Part shown: positions 1-11,570 of the stretch, piece by piece
Layout: the number at the start of each line of letters is the position of its first letter
Position numbering within the stretch: position 1 is the stretch's first letter
Assembly: GCF_000801105.2 (NCBI RefSeq)
Contig: NC_079516.1
Location: forward strand, 5,394,001 to 5,458,000
Source of the DNA: Raphanus sativus
Taxonomy: Eukaryota > Streptophyta > Magnoliopsida > Brassicales > Brassicaceae
Direction: 5' to 3'
Length of the DNA: 64,000 bases
Program-made: the position numbers and the translations under genes
The notes under the pieces: model-generated
What the model saw: the letters and a program-made list of their open reading frames with translations, nothing else
What the model was told of the DNA's origin: nothing
The model's database searches: none

Positions 1-980
1 ATTCGTTTCCATGTATAGTTTGGTATTACTAATAAATTAAACATACGAGACAATATTACTCTAGAACATACCTTAACCTTACTGACGTTGGAAAGAGACG
101 ACCTTTTCCGAGCAACTGTAAGACGATGTCTCCATGTTTAGCCAGCAAGTAATCACTCGTCTAATCACATCATTAACTATATACCAATTATTGACATTTT
201 GAATAAAACAAAAACTTACACGTCACCAAAATGGACACGTGCCAAATTTTAATTAACTAATAATATTCTTGCGGCAGATAATAAACCACTATATTTTTTT
301 GTGTTTTAGTTTCAGTAAGCGAATAAAAAAATTCAAATACTATTACAAAAATATACTATATTTTGAAGAAAAAAATATTTAATACTGATGAAAATAAGAG
401 AAAATTTAATAAGTAGGTGGTCATCTTACGATGAAATTGTGAAAGCATTTTATGTACTGCACATATCAACCTACGTGAACGACATGTTACTATTATTTCC
501 CTTCAAACAACAACAATCAATTGTTCTCAAGAAAAAAAACACCAATCAATACTCACACCTCTCTGAGTAGACACTTATAAATTATGCGCATAAATTCAAC
601 GATTACAGGAAAAATCGACCGGCCAACCTTTCATTCGATGAAAAGTAAGAAGAAAAAACGAACAATTATTAAAAGAAAGAATAACTTTACAATTTACTCA
701 TAGTATGAGAGTCATGACCCCACGACATAGACATTATGAACATGTTAGTAAGATGACCACTCTTATCGGCCATTATAATATATCCATCTTGTGACTATTT
801 ACATTATAAAAATCTTATAAAATATTAAACTAAGATTCAACCAATCATCGGAACTTAAGCAGTTTTATTTTGCCATTATCTCTTATTAAGTTCTTGGAAC
901 CTATAAACCAAACATTTTGTCCCATAAAGAGGAGATCAAAGTTTCATCTGAAAAAAGAAACACACAGACTCACAGAGGCT
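1..980. other. Intergenic / upstream region
   Basis: AT-rich DNA with no gene that I can support. A G-box-like CACGTG lies near 236. The last 100 bases probably hold the promoter-proximal part and 5' leader of the small gene that starts at 981. Confidence 0.5.
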
Positions 981-1576
981 ATGGCATATTCAACTAAACT
1001 TTGTCTACCTCTTCAAACACAATGTTTTGTTCCAAAGACAGTAAGATCAAAGACTTTGATGCTTCAACAGAGTCACGTTCAAGTTAAAGTCAAGCAAGTC
1101 ACAGTTCCTCAACCAATAAGATACTCCACCAAGAACACTGTAAGATCCTTTCTTCATTTTTTTTTGTCTAGAAACGGGTCTTGATTTTCTTGAGAAATCT
1201 AATTGGTTTGTGTTTTGTAAACAGGTATATGAAGATCCAGTACAAGGGATCATATGCTACACGGATGATAGCGGAGAGGTTATATGTGAAGGGTACGATG
1301 AAGGTCCTCGTTGCCCCCCAGAGAGTCCAATAGTAACTTCTTACCCAAGGTAATGATAACTTCCCAATTCATAATCGTCAGATCGAAATTGTTTCAGTGC
1401 TTTTAGATACTTAACTTGGTTTATAAATAAAAAACAGAGAGGTGGAGATTCTTGATCTTCTGCAAAGAAGTTATCAGGAACTGAGAGTTGCAGAGAAAGG
1501 TGATGGTCAAAGAGAAGAGATTGTTTCACAGCAAGAGCTAAGAATGATCAAATGGAGCAGCCTTGAATTCCTCTAA
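981..1576 (+). CDS. Small plastid-type protein of unknown function, 3 exons
   Basis: Spliced from 981-1139, 1225-1349 and 1438-1576 at GT-AG sites, giving 140 residues in one open frame. The N-terminal 50 residues are rich in S, T, Q, V and basic residues and lack acidic ones, which fits a chloroplast transit peptide (inference). The middle exon encodes a compact conserved-looking block with VQGIICYTDDSGE followed by VICEGYDEGPRCPP; the C-terminus is polar and probably helical. The ATG at 981 is preferred over an upstream in-frame ATG at 870 because the transit-like sequence begins there. By position it should match the gene next to FAB1B in Arabidopsis (At3g14280 from memory). I know no biochemical function for this family. 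Confidence 0.8.
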
Positions 1577-2016
1577 ATCTGTATTTTTCAAAAAAAATCA
1601 AAATCTGTTCTCTCTACAAAAAGGCCTCTTGAATAAGAATGTACACAAAAAAAAAGGCTGGGTGAAAGAAGCAGCCATTTGCTTCTTTCTTGTATCTCTT
1701 TTGTAAGAACACAAACATGAATATATGTCCGGATTTTGATTTCATTGTCTACTCAGCTATTAGAAAAGAATCTCATATACACAAGTTTTTTTTTGTACAG
1801 ATGGGAAAATAATTGAAATAATCATATCTTTCTAATGATGAATCATTCAGACAATCATCTAAAACTCTACCTGAACGACACATAATCTAAAAGATGCAAA
1901 CAAAATCCACATCCAAAAGAATCATAACCAAAGAATAGTGTTCCCATATGCACAATTCCAATTTCTATACCAGACAAAAAAATCATGACATGCTGAGGAT
2001 TCATATATATTATCTA
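1577..2016. other. Convergent 3' ends, intergenic
   Basis: Spacer between the stop of the small plus-strand gene and the stop of FAB1B on the minus strand. It should contain both 3' UTRs. AATAAGAATG near 1631 could serve as a poly(A) signal for the upstream gene. No further gene seen. Confidence 0.5.
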
Positions 2017-5000
2017 TCACTCTGCTTGCGTACCCGTTTGAGAGGTTTCTTCTGGTTGATCTGACCTGGAGTTATTAGTAATGACATCAGGAGGAGACCA
2101 CTGATCAGGAACCATGAGGAAGTAAGTAGTCATCGCCTTTCTGAATCTTCTCTTGTATTGCTTTGGAGAGATTACTGTTGGTGCTTCATTCTTGGGGCCT
2201 CCCAAGATTCCTGTAAACTTCACCCAAGACTCTAGATGTTTGTCCCATGTGTACTGCCTCAAGAAATCGATAATCCCTAGAACTAGCTCGTTCTTTTCTT
2301 CATCCACGCCTACTAGTAACGAGTAATCCATCACATCACCCAACTGGCAACACACAACAATAACAAGATACATAGGTTTATGAACTTTAGGAAGAGTAGT
2401 GAAGCGTTAATGATTTATAGTAGAAGAGTAAAAACTCACTGCAAGAAAGGCGGTGTCGTTCCAGACAGCTCTTTCCAACAGTCGTTTTGCTTTGTTACCG
2501 ACAAAAATGGGAGAAGTTGGCATTGCTTCAATCAAGTTTTGATCCAACAAGACTTTGTTGCTCCCACTAGAGTCAGGATTGTATCTTGCCCGGGAAGATC
2601 CTTTCAGGTCATAAAGCCGCTTCACAGTTCTTCCGAAGAGAAGATTCTCCATGATAAGAACATCCATCTTTGTTTCTTTCCCGCTCTTAAGTTGCTTTGT
2701 TGCAACCTATTAACACAAATACATACTCTCATCACAAGTCAAACATGACCAGTAAATTTCTCAACTTAGCAGTTAAAAGTGTACCTGATAGATTCCCAAG
2801 ATCTTTGCCAGGCAAGTTGGGCTTTTCGAGCTGATAGATTCAGATAAGTACTTGAAGTAAGCAGGTGCAAGTTTGATGAACGATTCCAATTCTGTCTTGG
2901 TGACTTGCTTGATGATGAAACGATCGTCCAAGGTTTTAGCAAAGAAGACATTGCTCTTTCCACCTTGAGCTCCCCATTTTTTACACCGGCTAAGAGACCT
3001 TATAAACTCGAGTTCCGAAGGGATACATATACCTCGCAACGCCTCAAACCGTTTAGCGTAGTAACAAGTTACTGTGTACTTCACTTTCCCAAGAGTGCCG
3101 TCTTCTCCATATGAGACTCGAGCATTGAACGCTTTTGTATACGAAAGTGGGTCAAGACGCAGAGATGAGGACATTGAAAGGATACTCTCATCGACTGAAC
3201 TATTGCTTCTGCTAGGGTCAAAAATGGTGTCATCAACTGGGCGAGGGATATTCAGTTCAGAAGGAAATGAAACTAGAGATTCCCCTTGAACAGAAATTTG
3301 GCGTTGATATTCAGGTGACATCAAGGCATATGCGATCATACTTGTGGGCTCATCATCATACACCGGAACAACAATATCATTCATACCCACAGGTAGAAGT
3401 AGCCTTGGTCCACCTTGAAGCTCTGCCTCTCTAAATGATGAAATATAGACAGGGCTATGTTCGCCAAATGTATCGAGCTTCTGAGAGCTAAGCAGAAAGT
3501 TCTTGTTGATGGACCGGTAGAAACTGATGAATGGCATACCTAACCAGCTTACAGAATCTTCCGAGTTTTCATAATTTTTACTCGGTAAAGCAGGTGAAAC
3601 TGGATAGGCTACCTTGAGTTCCTTTTGCTGTTCTGGGAGATCTATTGGCTTTAACCCCTCTGAGATTGGAGGGAAAGTTGAAGAGCTTGACATGGAGGAA
3701 GGAGGAAGCAAGATCTTATTATTTGCTGGAATCTCCTCTGATGTTTGACGTTCGCCTATCCATGCTGCATCAAGAGTGGCTGAAAGATTTTTCATCACTA
3801 AATGGCCATCAGACTGTGTCCTGCGAACATCGAGTTTGTTTTCCACAGAAGTATCAGGTAGGGTCTTGCTGGGAGAAACTTCTCCCCCATCTTCCTTTTC
3901 CGGATTCAAATCTAAATTTGTATCAGCTTTCTTCTGAACTTCATTTAACGAGCCAGTGTCACCAGTAGAACCAGTATCAGGATTCGGATCAACCTCTGAG
4001 CCAGCAAGAAGAGAGTTTGTCCCAGCATTAATCTCAGGGAGCGTCTGGCTCTTAGCCAAGGGTGGTTTCTCATTTTCTTCTCGCTTTGTGTCATCACTAC
4101 TCTCAAGCTTCTGAAATTTTGATGCATTAATCAAGCGGTGATCCCACATATAAGACTGAAATATCAGCTGTCTGCGAAGTCGGTATAGTTCAAGAATGTC
4201 CACAAGAGGTTGGCCTTCCTTCACCTCCCTCTGCAACATGTTTTGCATATTCTCCTGGAAGAAACGCAAGAACAGTTACAAAACAGAGCTGTTCTCTTAA
4301 AATAATTACTGTTTGTACATTGGATTTAAGAGAGAACCAATTTTATCTTGCAAAGCTGAGTTGGAATTACATAACATTATTTTTTATCTCATATTCTGTT
4401 TTCTCTCTTTGCAGCAGTTCTTCGAGTTCACCAATTCGACGAGTAAAACCTTTCACTGCAATTCGACTAATAGCATTTAATACTTCAGAAAACAGAAGCT
4501 CTGCTCTCTCTGCCACCTGCTTGATGAAAAAGAAAGAGAATCAGTCAAAAATGTGAGATTATAAAACTGCATCCAAGAAAATCACAGATATTTTTAACCT
4601 TATCTATCTCTCTCTGTATCCAGTCCTGATTATCATAGTTGAAACTAAGAACTGATGGTGGGAGGTAGACCGAATGAACATCTATAGTAGCGTATCGGAA
4701 GCAAGCAACCATGTTCCCAAATCTACATGAGAACAACTGGTTAGAGCAAAGGAAAGAATGGCCACAACATGCTACTCTACTGGCAGCAAGAAAAAAAGTA
4801 CCCGTAGAAGCGAAGACAGTCTCTATGGAGAGAATGGCCACAACATGCTACTCTACTGGCAGCTGCGTGATTTGAGAAACTGAGCTCCAGAAACTTCCCA
4901 AACGACAATCCCCATGCAGCATCAGACATCACCACTCGTAGAGTCGCTGGAGGAAAGCCATTAGGTCGGGGGCATCTCAGACATCTATGCCACATCCAAA

Positions 5001-8000
5001 TCTTCCCTTCCTTTTCACCAGGTAAGAGATAATCTTGGAGCTTTTTGACAGATATTGTAAGGCTGCCTTGTCGATGAGTGTAACAGTGAACGTGAGCTTC
5101 TGATGGCATCTCACATGAACGACACCTGTAACCCTGCGATTTGAGCGTTTATTTGAGTTACCAAATTATTCTATAAGCTGTAATAGATAAGTCACGTAGG
5201 AAAACTTACCTGATCGAACAAATGATCTCTCAAGAACCGTCCCAAGGGTTTATCAAAACTACCATAGTATTTTATCCTGAAGAGATGTGACCTCTCACAC
5301 ACAGTTCCTTTCCACACTGACCGGGACGATAGAGAAACTAAAATACTCTGGTGATCAGAGGGTGACGGAGGAAATTCCTCTTTTTGAGATTGTGGTTCCT
5401 TATCCTCACTGTTCTGTTGTTGGATGGTTGTAAGGTCTGAACCATTGTCCTGATGTTCTACTATAACGCTCGTACTACTTTGAGAAGTCTTTGGCACAAA
5501 GCCTTGCTCAGATGAATGCAGGGAATTGTCCATTATGTCTGGTGCCTCAATAGATGGGTTGCTTTTGTCTGCTGGTGTATCTGCGATTGCATCTCTTTCA
5601 GACAAATTTGAGTTTCTTCCTTCAATCACAGAGTCAGGCAAAGTCAATGAAACATTACAGCGTGAAAAGATGAAACCCGGATTTGTTTCTCTAGCCTGCC
5701 AGCCTGAATCATTGGATATCAAAGGATTTATGTCCTTCTGGATGGATAGATTGGCAGAGGTCGAAAGCAACTCTGATGCTGGAACACTGTTTGCTCGTTG
5801 TGGTTCGAAACCAGATATCCTTGTTGGAGATTTATCATGTGTGGAGATCGTGAAACCTGGCACAGTAGATATCGAACGTTCAATGCTTGTAGATTTATCT
5901 GGAAGAGCTACTGTAATTGGGGAGTTCAAGGGGAGTTCTGGTGAGGCTCCTTCGTCAGCAAGAAACGATGTCTCGAGTGCCAAATGATAAGCTGCAAACA
6001 CTCCATATCGGACCACATGCTTCACCTTTTTCAACTCTTCTTCATTAGCACCCCTAAGCAAAATCTGAAGAAGCAATGACACAAAAAGCAAGGAGTAAAT
6101 GTTATGAAGCAAAATCATATACAAGAACTCGGCTCTGCATTTTTTCTAATTCTAATGGCTGGGAGTTCTTACTGTAAAGCCTAATGGCCTTGGACAACCC
6201 TCAAAATACATCAACGTCTTCACTGCTTTCTTTCCATCTTGGCCATGTTCTTCGAGAAACCTATCCACCCGAAAATTCTCACAGTAACCCAGCTTTTGCG
6301 ACGAGAGGTGATCTACTGAAGGAATGATCTGAGCACCAGTGCAGCGAGCAATGCGGTCTAAAAGTGGCCTCTTAATGTTTAGAACAAGAGATATGTCTTT
6401 GGCTAGAAGATACTCTTGCGCAAATCGAGAAACTGATTTTTCGACTAGTAGAATATTTGGACGTTCAGCGTGAATCTTTGCAACAGCCATCTTTAGATGC
6501 TCCTTTTCCTGAAAACAAAAAAAAAAATAAGTGCAAGAAGTAAAAGAGTTTAGCCCATAAATAAGCAAATTTCATATCTGACGAAACATGGAGGCACTCA
6601 AATATCACCTGTTGCAGCAAAGTATCAAAACTCGAGAACTGGTTTGAGACCCTTTGATACTCAAGCGCACCACCAAGAATCAATAGTCGAGCTTTCTCAA
6701 TCTTTGCTTTCATTCTCCTATGAGCCACATTTTTCTTGCATACAACTCCCTTAACCACCATGCTGTAATGTAATACACGGATTACTAAGAATATGAAACT
6801 TCACAGGAATAGAAAATACACAGCGCATAGAATGAAGCACTATCGACTTAGCACCAGTATTTTGGGATTAAAGTTTTGTTGCTTCTATTACCTATCATGT
6901 CGGAACCCGGAAGCTAAGCACTTCACTTTGACATAGCCACCAGGATCCATCCCTCCACTTTTGCTCATATCAGGCTTCAGTAAATTAGCCGCCTCCCAAG
7001 AAAGAGAGGTGATAATCTCTAACCAACCCTCTTTTCCCTCTTCATCGCTCACAGGGAGGTTGTCGACTTGCAACAGTTGTGCAAGCAAAGCTCTAAAGTG
7101 CCCATCAACCACATTCTTCATATTCTTCTTGTGCTCTTCACTTGTTCGATCCTCGCTACGGTACTCCCCACTTCCAAAGCTAGTGGAAGGTCGTAAGTAT
7201 CCCCACGCACCTGAGGCATCTCCCTCATTATCTTCCTCGTCAAACAAAGGACTTTCTCTCTCATCTTCTTCCTTTTCCGGATCAGGTGGAACCCACAAAA
7301 GTCCATTGTTCTCGAAATCCACCGGTTCTGCCATTTGATCATCCGAAATATCTGGCGGAGAAGGTGCTTCACATTGGCCATCATTCTCATCTTTTTTCTG
7401 GAACTGCTCTGATCCTTCCCCAATTAGAGATTCAAGACACTGATGAATGAGTGGAGAGCCGCTTACACTCTTCTGGTCAGAGGTGTCGAAACTCAGATGC
7501 TTACTGGGGCCATCACATATGCTCATCTCCTCATATTCCAGTGGACCATAGTATTTATTAGCTTGGGGAGAATGACTCGTCTCAGTATCAGTCTGGTATG
7601 CACAATACTCGTCATACTCATCATCACTCCTGATGCATAAAGGAAACAAAATATAAAGTTACCCAAACACGAATGCGAATCTAAAGTTGCTGCTACATAC
7701 TTCACATGGTAATTGCATAAAGCGTGGTCAAAGGCCACATGGCCTACCCTAGATGTTGTCTGCAGAGTCTAATAACCTTCACATGTACCTATGAGATCAA
7801 AGAGAACTCAGAGAAAAAGAATACCTATTTAAAGCAAAGCGAGATGGATCTTCCACATCTGTGGCCATGAAACTGTTACTCCCTGAAGTTTCTTTGCCTT
7901 GCCTGGCTGTGCCAGTCTCCTTAGAAGGTACTCCGTGCAAACTGACATCAGAACCGCGTTTAACCCTTTGATAAGGACCAACCAATCCCGGCATCGAGCC

Positions 8001-8423
8001 AAGAGTACTACTATTGGCAGTTGTACCAGTCTTTGAGCTAAGAAGACTCGTCTCAGAAGATGAAGCACTAATGTCAGGAATATTCGAAAGATGCGCTCCA
8101 CCATCACCTAGCTCCCACTGCCTGAAACAATAATTACAAACACGGATCCTCTCCCACTCTTCACTTGGAGCTCTCAAGTCGCCGGTAGCCAAAGGTACCG
8201 AGTTCGCTGTACATTTCCCACAGAAAACTCTGCCGCAGAGACGGCAATGGTGCCTGCGATTGATAAGAGTGAACTGACAATCACACTCGTAACACACACG
8301 ACAGCTCTGATCAGGCATCCAGAAATCCCTGGAGACAGTAGGTGGCTCGGATCGCCAGGGGAGCCATGATTTCAGCAGACTCACAATCTCACAGAGTGTC
8401 CTATTACAATCTCCTTTATCCAT
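2017..8423 (-). CDS. FAB1B: 1-phosphatidylinositol-3-phosphate 5-kinase, FYVE type (FAB1/PIKfyve)
   Basis: Eleven coding exons: 7825-8423, 6892-7629, 6609-6762, 6173-6508, 5210-6064, 4802-5133, 4599-4722, 4388-4516 (end uncertain), 2785-4254, 2440-2706 and 2017-2343; about 1776 aa. It phosphorylates PI3P to PI(3,5)P2 on endosomal and vacuolar membranes. Seen: an N-terminal FYVE zinc finger (CRVC and RRHHCRLCG, residues about 40-105), a chaperonin-like GroEL/TCP1 region with [14 protein letters not shown] (about 460-620), the conserved Cys-rich stretch ([16 protein letters not shown]) and a C-terminal PIP kinase domain with [19 protein letters not shown] and [19 protein letters not shown]. Length and the C-terminal TSQTGTQAE ending match my memory of Arabidopsis FAB1B rather than FAB1A. 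The donor of the eighth coding exon is not GT, so function of this copy is in doubt (see findings). Confidence 0.92.
4755..4865. repeat. Exon piece duplicated into neighbouring intron of FAB1B
   Basis: About 33 bases reading AGAATGGCCACAACATGC and onward occur at 4755-4788 inside the sixth coding-region intron and at 4831-4864 inside the preceding exon, offset 76 bp. The exon copy encodes [11 protein letters not shown] of the FAB1 Cys-rich region; the intron copy could encode nearly the same peptide but lies outside the coding frame. Confidence 0.85.
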
Positions 8424-9160
8424 CTAAAAACTCCCCAACCTTCATGCTATGAAACGGTCATGGAACTCTAGAATCAAAAAACTCAGCACCTAAGAGATTG
8501 CAAACCCTAATTTCCAAGTCCCTGAGTCACTCTCCACAATCATATAATCAGATGGCTTTGTAAAAGATTCATCTTTGAGCAAACTCATATAGATACTGGT
8601 TGTCTCTCATCATTCATTCAAAGCAGGAAAGTTTCAACCTTTATCTTAACCTCTCACTGAACAACAAAACATAACAATAAAAAAAACAAACAAACATCAT
8701 GAATGTGAATAAAGAGTGTATCCACAAACTATCACACGAAATCAATCAGAACCAAAACAAAAGTTAAAACTTTAGGGGGCGAGGCGATCAAGGAATCCCT
8801 TTTTGGGTATTTCACAACCAAAGCAAAGATCTTTCTAAGCGATATGGAATAGAAATCGAGCAGAAACCTAAATCATTAGGGTTCAGAATATTTCGAAAAT
8901 ACGCACATTGAAAATCGAAATCCCTTGGAACCAATCGAGGTTTGTAACCCAAAAACCCTAATTTTCAATCGATCGTATCGAAATACCGTTTCGAATCACC
9001 GGAAGAGATCGTCGTCTTGTACACTCGAGTTTTGAGGGGATTTTCCCTCCTTTGAATTTCACGTTTTTTTTTTGAATTTTTATTTTTTTAATCCGAAATT
9101 TGGAGCTTATTGGCTGATATTCAATGTTTTTTTCTGTGGTAGGGAAAGCGATCAATGTAA
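8424..9160 (-). promoter_or_regulatory. FAB1B 5' leader and promoter
   Basis: Sequence upstream of the FAB1B start. It contains pyrimidine/purine-biased, leader-like stretches (AAACCCTAA-type motifs at about 8500 and 8955 on one strand or the other). A leader intron is possible: read on the minus strand, a GTGCTGAG donor occurs near 8490. No core promoter element could be fixed. Confidence 0.4.
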
Positions 9161-10016
9161 CCCACCATACACCTTCACGTACCTGATCTGAGCAATATTA
9201 AACCCAGGATCTGACCAATAACATTGTTTTCTTTTTGTTTTCATAATGTACATTGTACATACTAGCAAAACTAATTGGGAAAACCTTAATCTTTAGAAAA
9301 CAAAATCTGTAACAGGAAGAAATTTTTAATTAGATAATGAAACATCCTTTCTAAATTGACTTCACCTTAATCCAAATTTAATAGTTTGCTATATATATCA
9401 ACAAAACAACATGTACGTAGTTTGGGAGACATAATAAAATGGTAACAAATCTGATTTTATTTTACAGATATGAAATTATTTTTATGGTTACAAACTTTTT
9501 GAAAAAATAAATTCATGAAATGTTGAGACTGCTTTGGTCTCTTGGAACTCACAAAATGGGATTTAACCATGTGATCAGTTCCACAATTGAAATCGATAGT
9601 ATAGATATAGGGCTAGTCTGAAAGAACAAAAAAAAGAAGAAGATATAGCTAGTCTGCATGTCTTTGTCAAATTGTATTACACGAACGTGATAATAGTTTT
9701 TGTAGTTAAATGGCTTAATGTTTTGGTTGAAGTCTAGTAGTAAATTAAACACAAAATGTGACTTTGAGTTACCTCGGTCGGGTTGGATATCTAGTATTTC
9801 CATCTGATCCTAATTTTCCTCCGGCTTGTTTTTTTTTTTTTTGACAAAAAGTTTGCTATTAAATAGAAAAGTTACAAGAGAATGGCTTAGTCATAGAGTT
9901 CAGAATAAGAAATCAAAGCACATTTTAAAGCAAAGTATCACATTGACTTAAAAGCATAACATAAAAAGAAACACATAAGAAGATGAAGAACTCGTCGTAC
10001 CCCCTCTGATCGTGCA
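9161..10016. other. AT-rich intergenic DNA
   Basis: No gene, RNA or clear repeat recognised. Several short T- or A-runs are present. Confidence 0.4.
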
Positions 10017-10103
10017 TCACTCCATGTCTTTTAGCTTCTGAGATGGCTTTAAGTAATAACCTCCACGAGCTCTTTGCGCCATATCAAAACTATTAGAGCT
10101 TGT

Positions 10104-10108
10104 AGCCA
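10104..10108. repeat. Target site duplication AGCCA (left)
   Basis: AGCCA directly left of the LTR start; the identical 5 bases follow the right LTR at 14434-14438. Confidence 0.9.
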
Positions 10109-10535
10109 TGTTTGAACCGAAATCGGTGCTTCGTAGAGGGTAGACTGATTTCGATGGTGGGATTAGGAGAAGTCTTCATGCTGAGCTTGAACTTGATGGT
10201 TGGAGAGTAAAAGAGGTGTAATATGTTATAGCTGGACCCGGTGAAGGGTTGCCTACGTACCCCGAAAGGAGATCAAGCCAATCGTAGTTCTACAACGAAA
10301 GGTCACAAGTGCCTAGATGAAGGCATGTGATGTGGTGTTTCTCTCTATAGAGAGTGTTTATCTCTCTAGAAGATGAGAAGAAGAGTATGTGATGGAAAAG
10401 AGCCTCCTCTCTAAAGAGGAGGTGCCTCCTTATTTATAGAAGGATGAGGTCTAGGGTTTTCCTAGTGACCTCTTTTAAATGGGCTGAGCCCATTATCTTA
10501 TAAGCTTTGTTGAAGGGCAAAGCCCACAACCAACA
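10109..10535 (-). repeat. Long terminal repeat (3' LTR in element orientation)
   Basis: 427 bp. Matches the other LTR along its length in my reading; the one difference I noticed is an extra T in GAAGGGTTGCC near 10239. Contains a TATTTATAG-like box and paired GCCTCCTCTCTAAAGAGGAGG. Confidence 0.93.
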
Positions 10536-10552
10536 ATAAGCCCCCCAGTTCG
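10536..10552 (-). other. Polypurine tract of the LTR retrotransposon
   Basis: On the minus strand CTGGGGGGCTTAT abuts the LTR start TGTTGG, the expected position for plus-strand priming. Confidence 0.75.
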
Positions 10553-10599
10553 TTGAGAGAAATGGAGTTGATCTCTACGAATTTTATGAAGAGGTTTAT

Positions 10600-11570
10600 A
10601 AGACAATGGACTCAGCGCTTTTATACTTTAATGACCTAGGCGAGTAGTACTTTTCTAGGCGAGTTGGCCGGTGAACTCGTACCTAGGACGCGAGTTGTAC
10701 TCTTGCTAAGGGAGTTTACTATGAAACCATCCCTAGAAGAAGTAACTCGGCCAGTAACTCGTGCCTGAGTGAAAATGAGTAGATGTACTCTTGTTAGGCG
10801 AGTTGAGTGTAAACTTGTACCTTGAAAAAGGTAAGTTTACTAAACTCGTGCCTAGACAAAGGCGAGTTAGCAGGTGAACTCGTGCCTAGGACGCGAGTTG
10901 AACTCTTGCTAGGAGAGTTTACTATGAAACCATCCCTAGAAGAAATAACTCGGCCAGTAACTCGTGCCTGAGCGAAAATGAGTAGATGTATTCTTGTTAG
11001 GCGAGTTGAGTGTAAACTTGTACCTTGAAAAAGGTAAGCTTACTAAACTCGTGCCTAGACAAAGGCGAGCAGTACTTTTCTAGGCGAGTTGACTGGTGAA
11101 CTCGTGCCTAGGACGCGAGTTGAACTCTTGCTAGAGAAGTTTACTATGAAACCATCCCTAGAAGAAATAACTCGGCCAGTAACTCGTGCCTGAGTGAAAA
11201 TGAGTAGATGTACTCTTGTTAGGCGAGTTGAGTGTAAACTTGTACCTTGAAAAAGGTAAGCTTACTAAACTCGTGCCTAGACAAAGGCGAGCAGTACTTT
11301 TCTAGGCGAGTTGACTGGTGAACTCGTGCCTAGGACGCGAGTTGAACTCTCGCTAGAGAAGTTTACTAAGAAATCATCCCTAGAAGAGGTAACTCGGTCA
11401 GTAACTCGTGCCTGAGCGAAGATGAGTAGATGTACTCTTGTTAGGCGAGTTGAGTGTAAACTCGTGCCTTGAGAAAAGCAAGTTTACTAAACTCGTGCCT
11501 AGACAAAGGCGAGTTGTACTTTTCTAAACGAGTTAAGTGTGAACTTGTACCTTGTCGTTTACTCGCGAGG
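10600..11570. repeat. Tandem ~200-220 bp repeats inside the LTR element
   Basis: Four imperfect copies of a unit containing CCAGTAACTCGTGCCTGAG, TGTACTCTTGTTAGGCGAG and CTCGTGCCTAGACAAAGG; copies of the first phrase fall near 10750, 10953, 11174 and 11394. No reading frame runs through them. Confidence 0.85.

Noticed and set aside
388..570. 60-codon frame as a small gene
   Set aside because: AT-rich, no conserved look, no family signature and no leader features.
4387..4387. AT-AC (U12) intron to explain the missing GT donor in FAB1B
   Set aside because: The sequence ATAAAA lacks the U12 ATATCC donor and the intron ends in AG with a normal pyrimidine tract.
5526..5987. 153-codon plus-strand frame within FAB1B
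   Set aside because: It lies opposite a clear FAB1B coding exon and has no family features; a shadow frame.
10600..11570. Tandem repeats considered as a CRISPR-like array or centromeric satellite
   Set aside because: Units are imperfect, about 200 bp, confined within an LTR element and without spacers; plant nuclear context rules out CRISPR.
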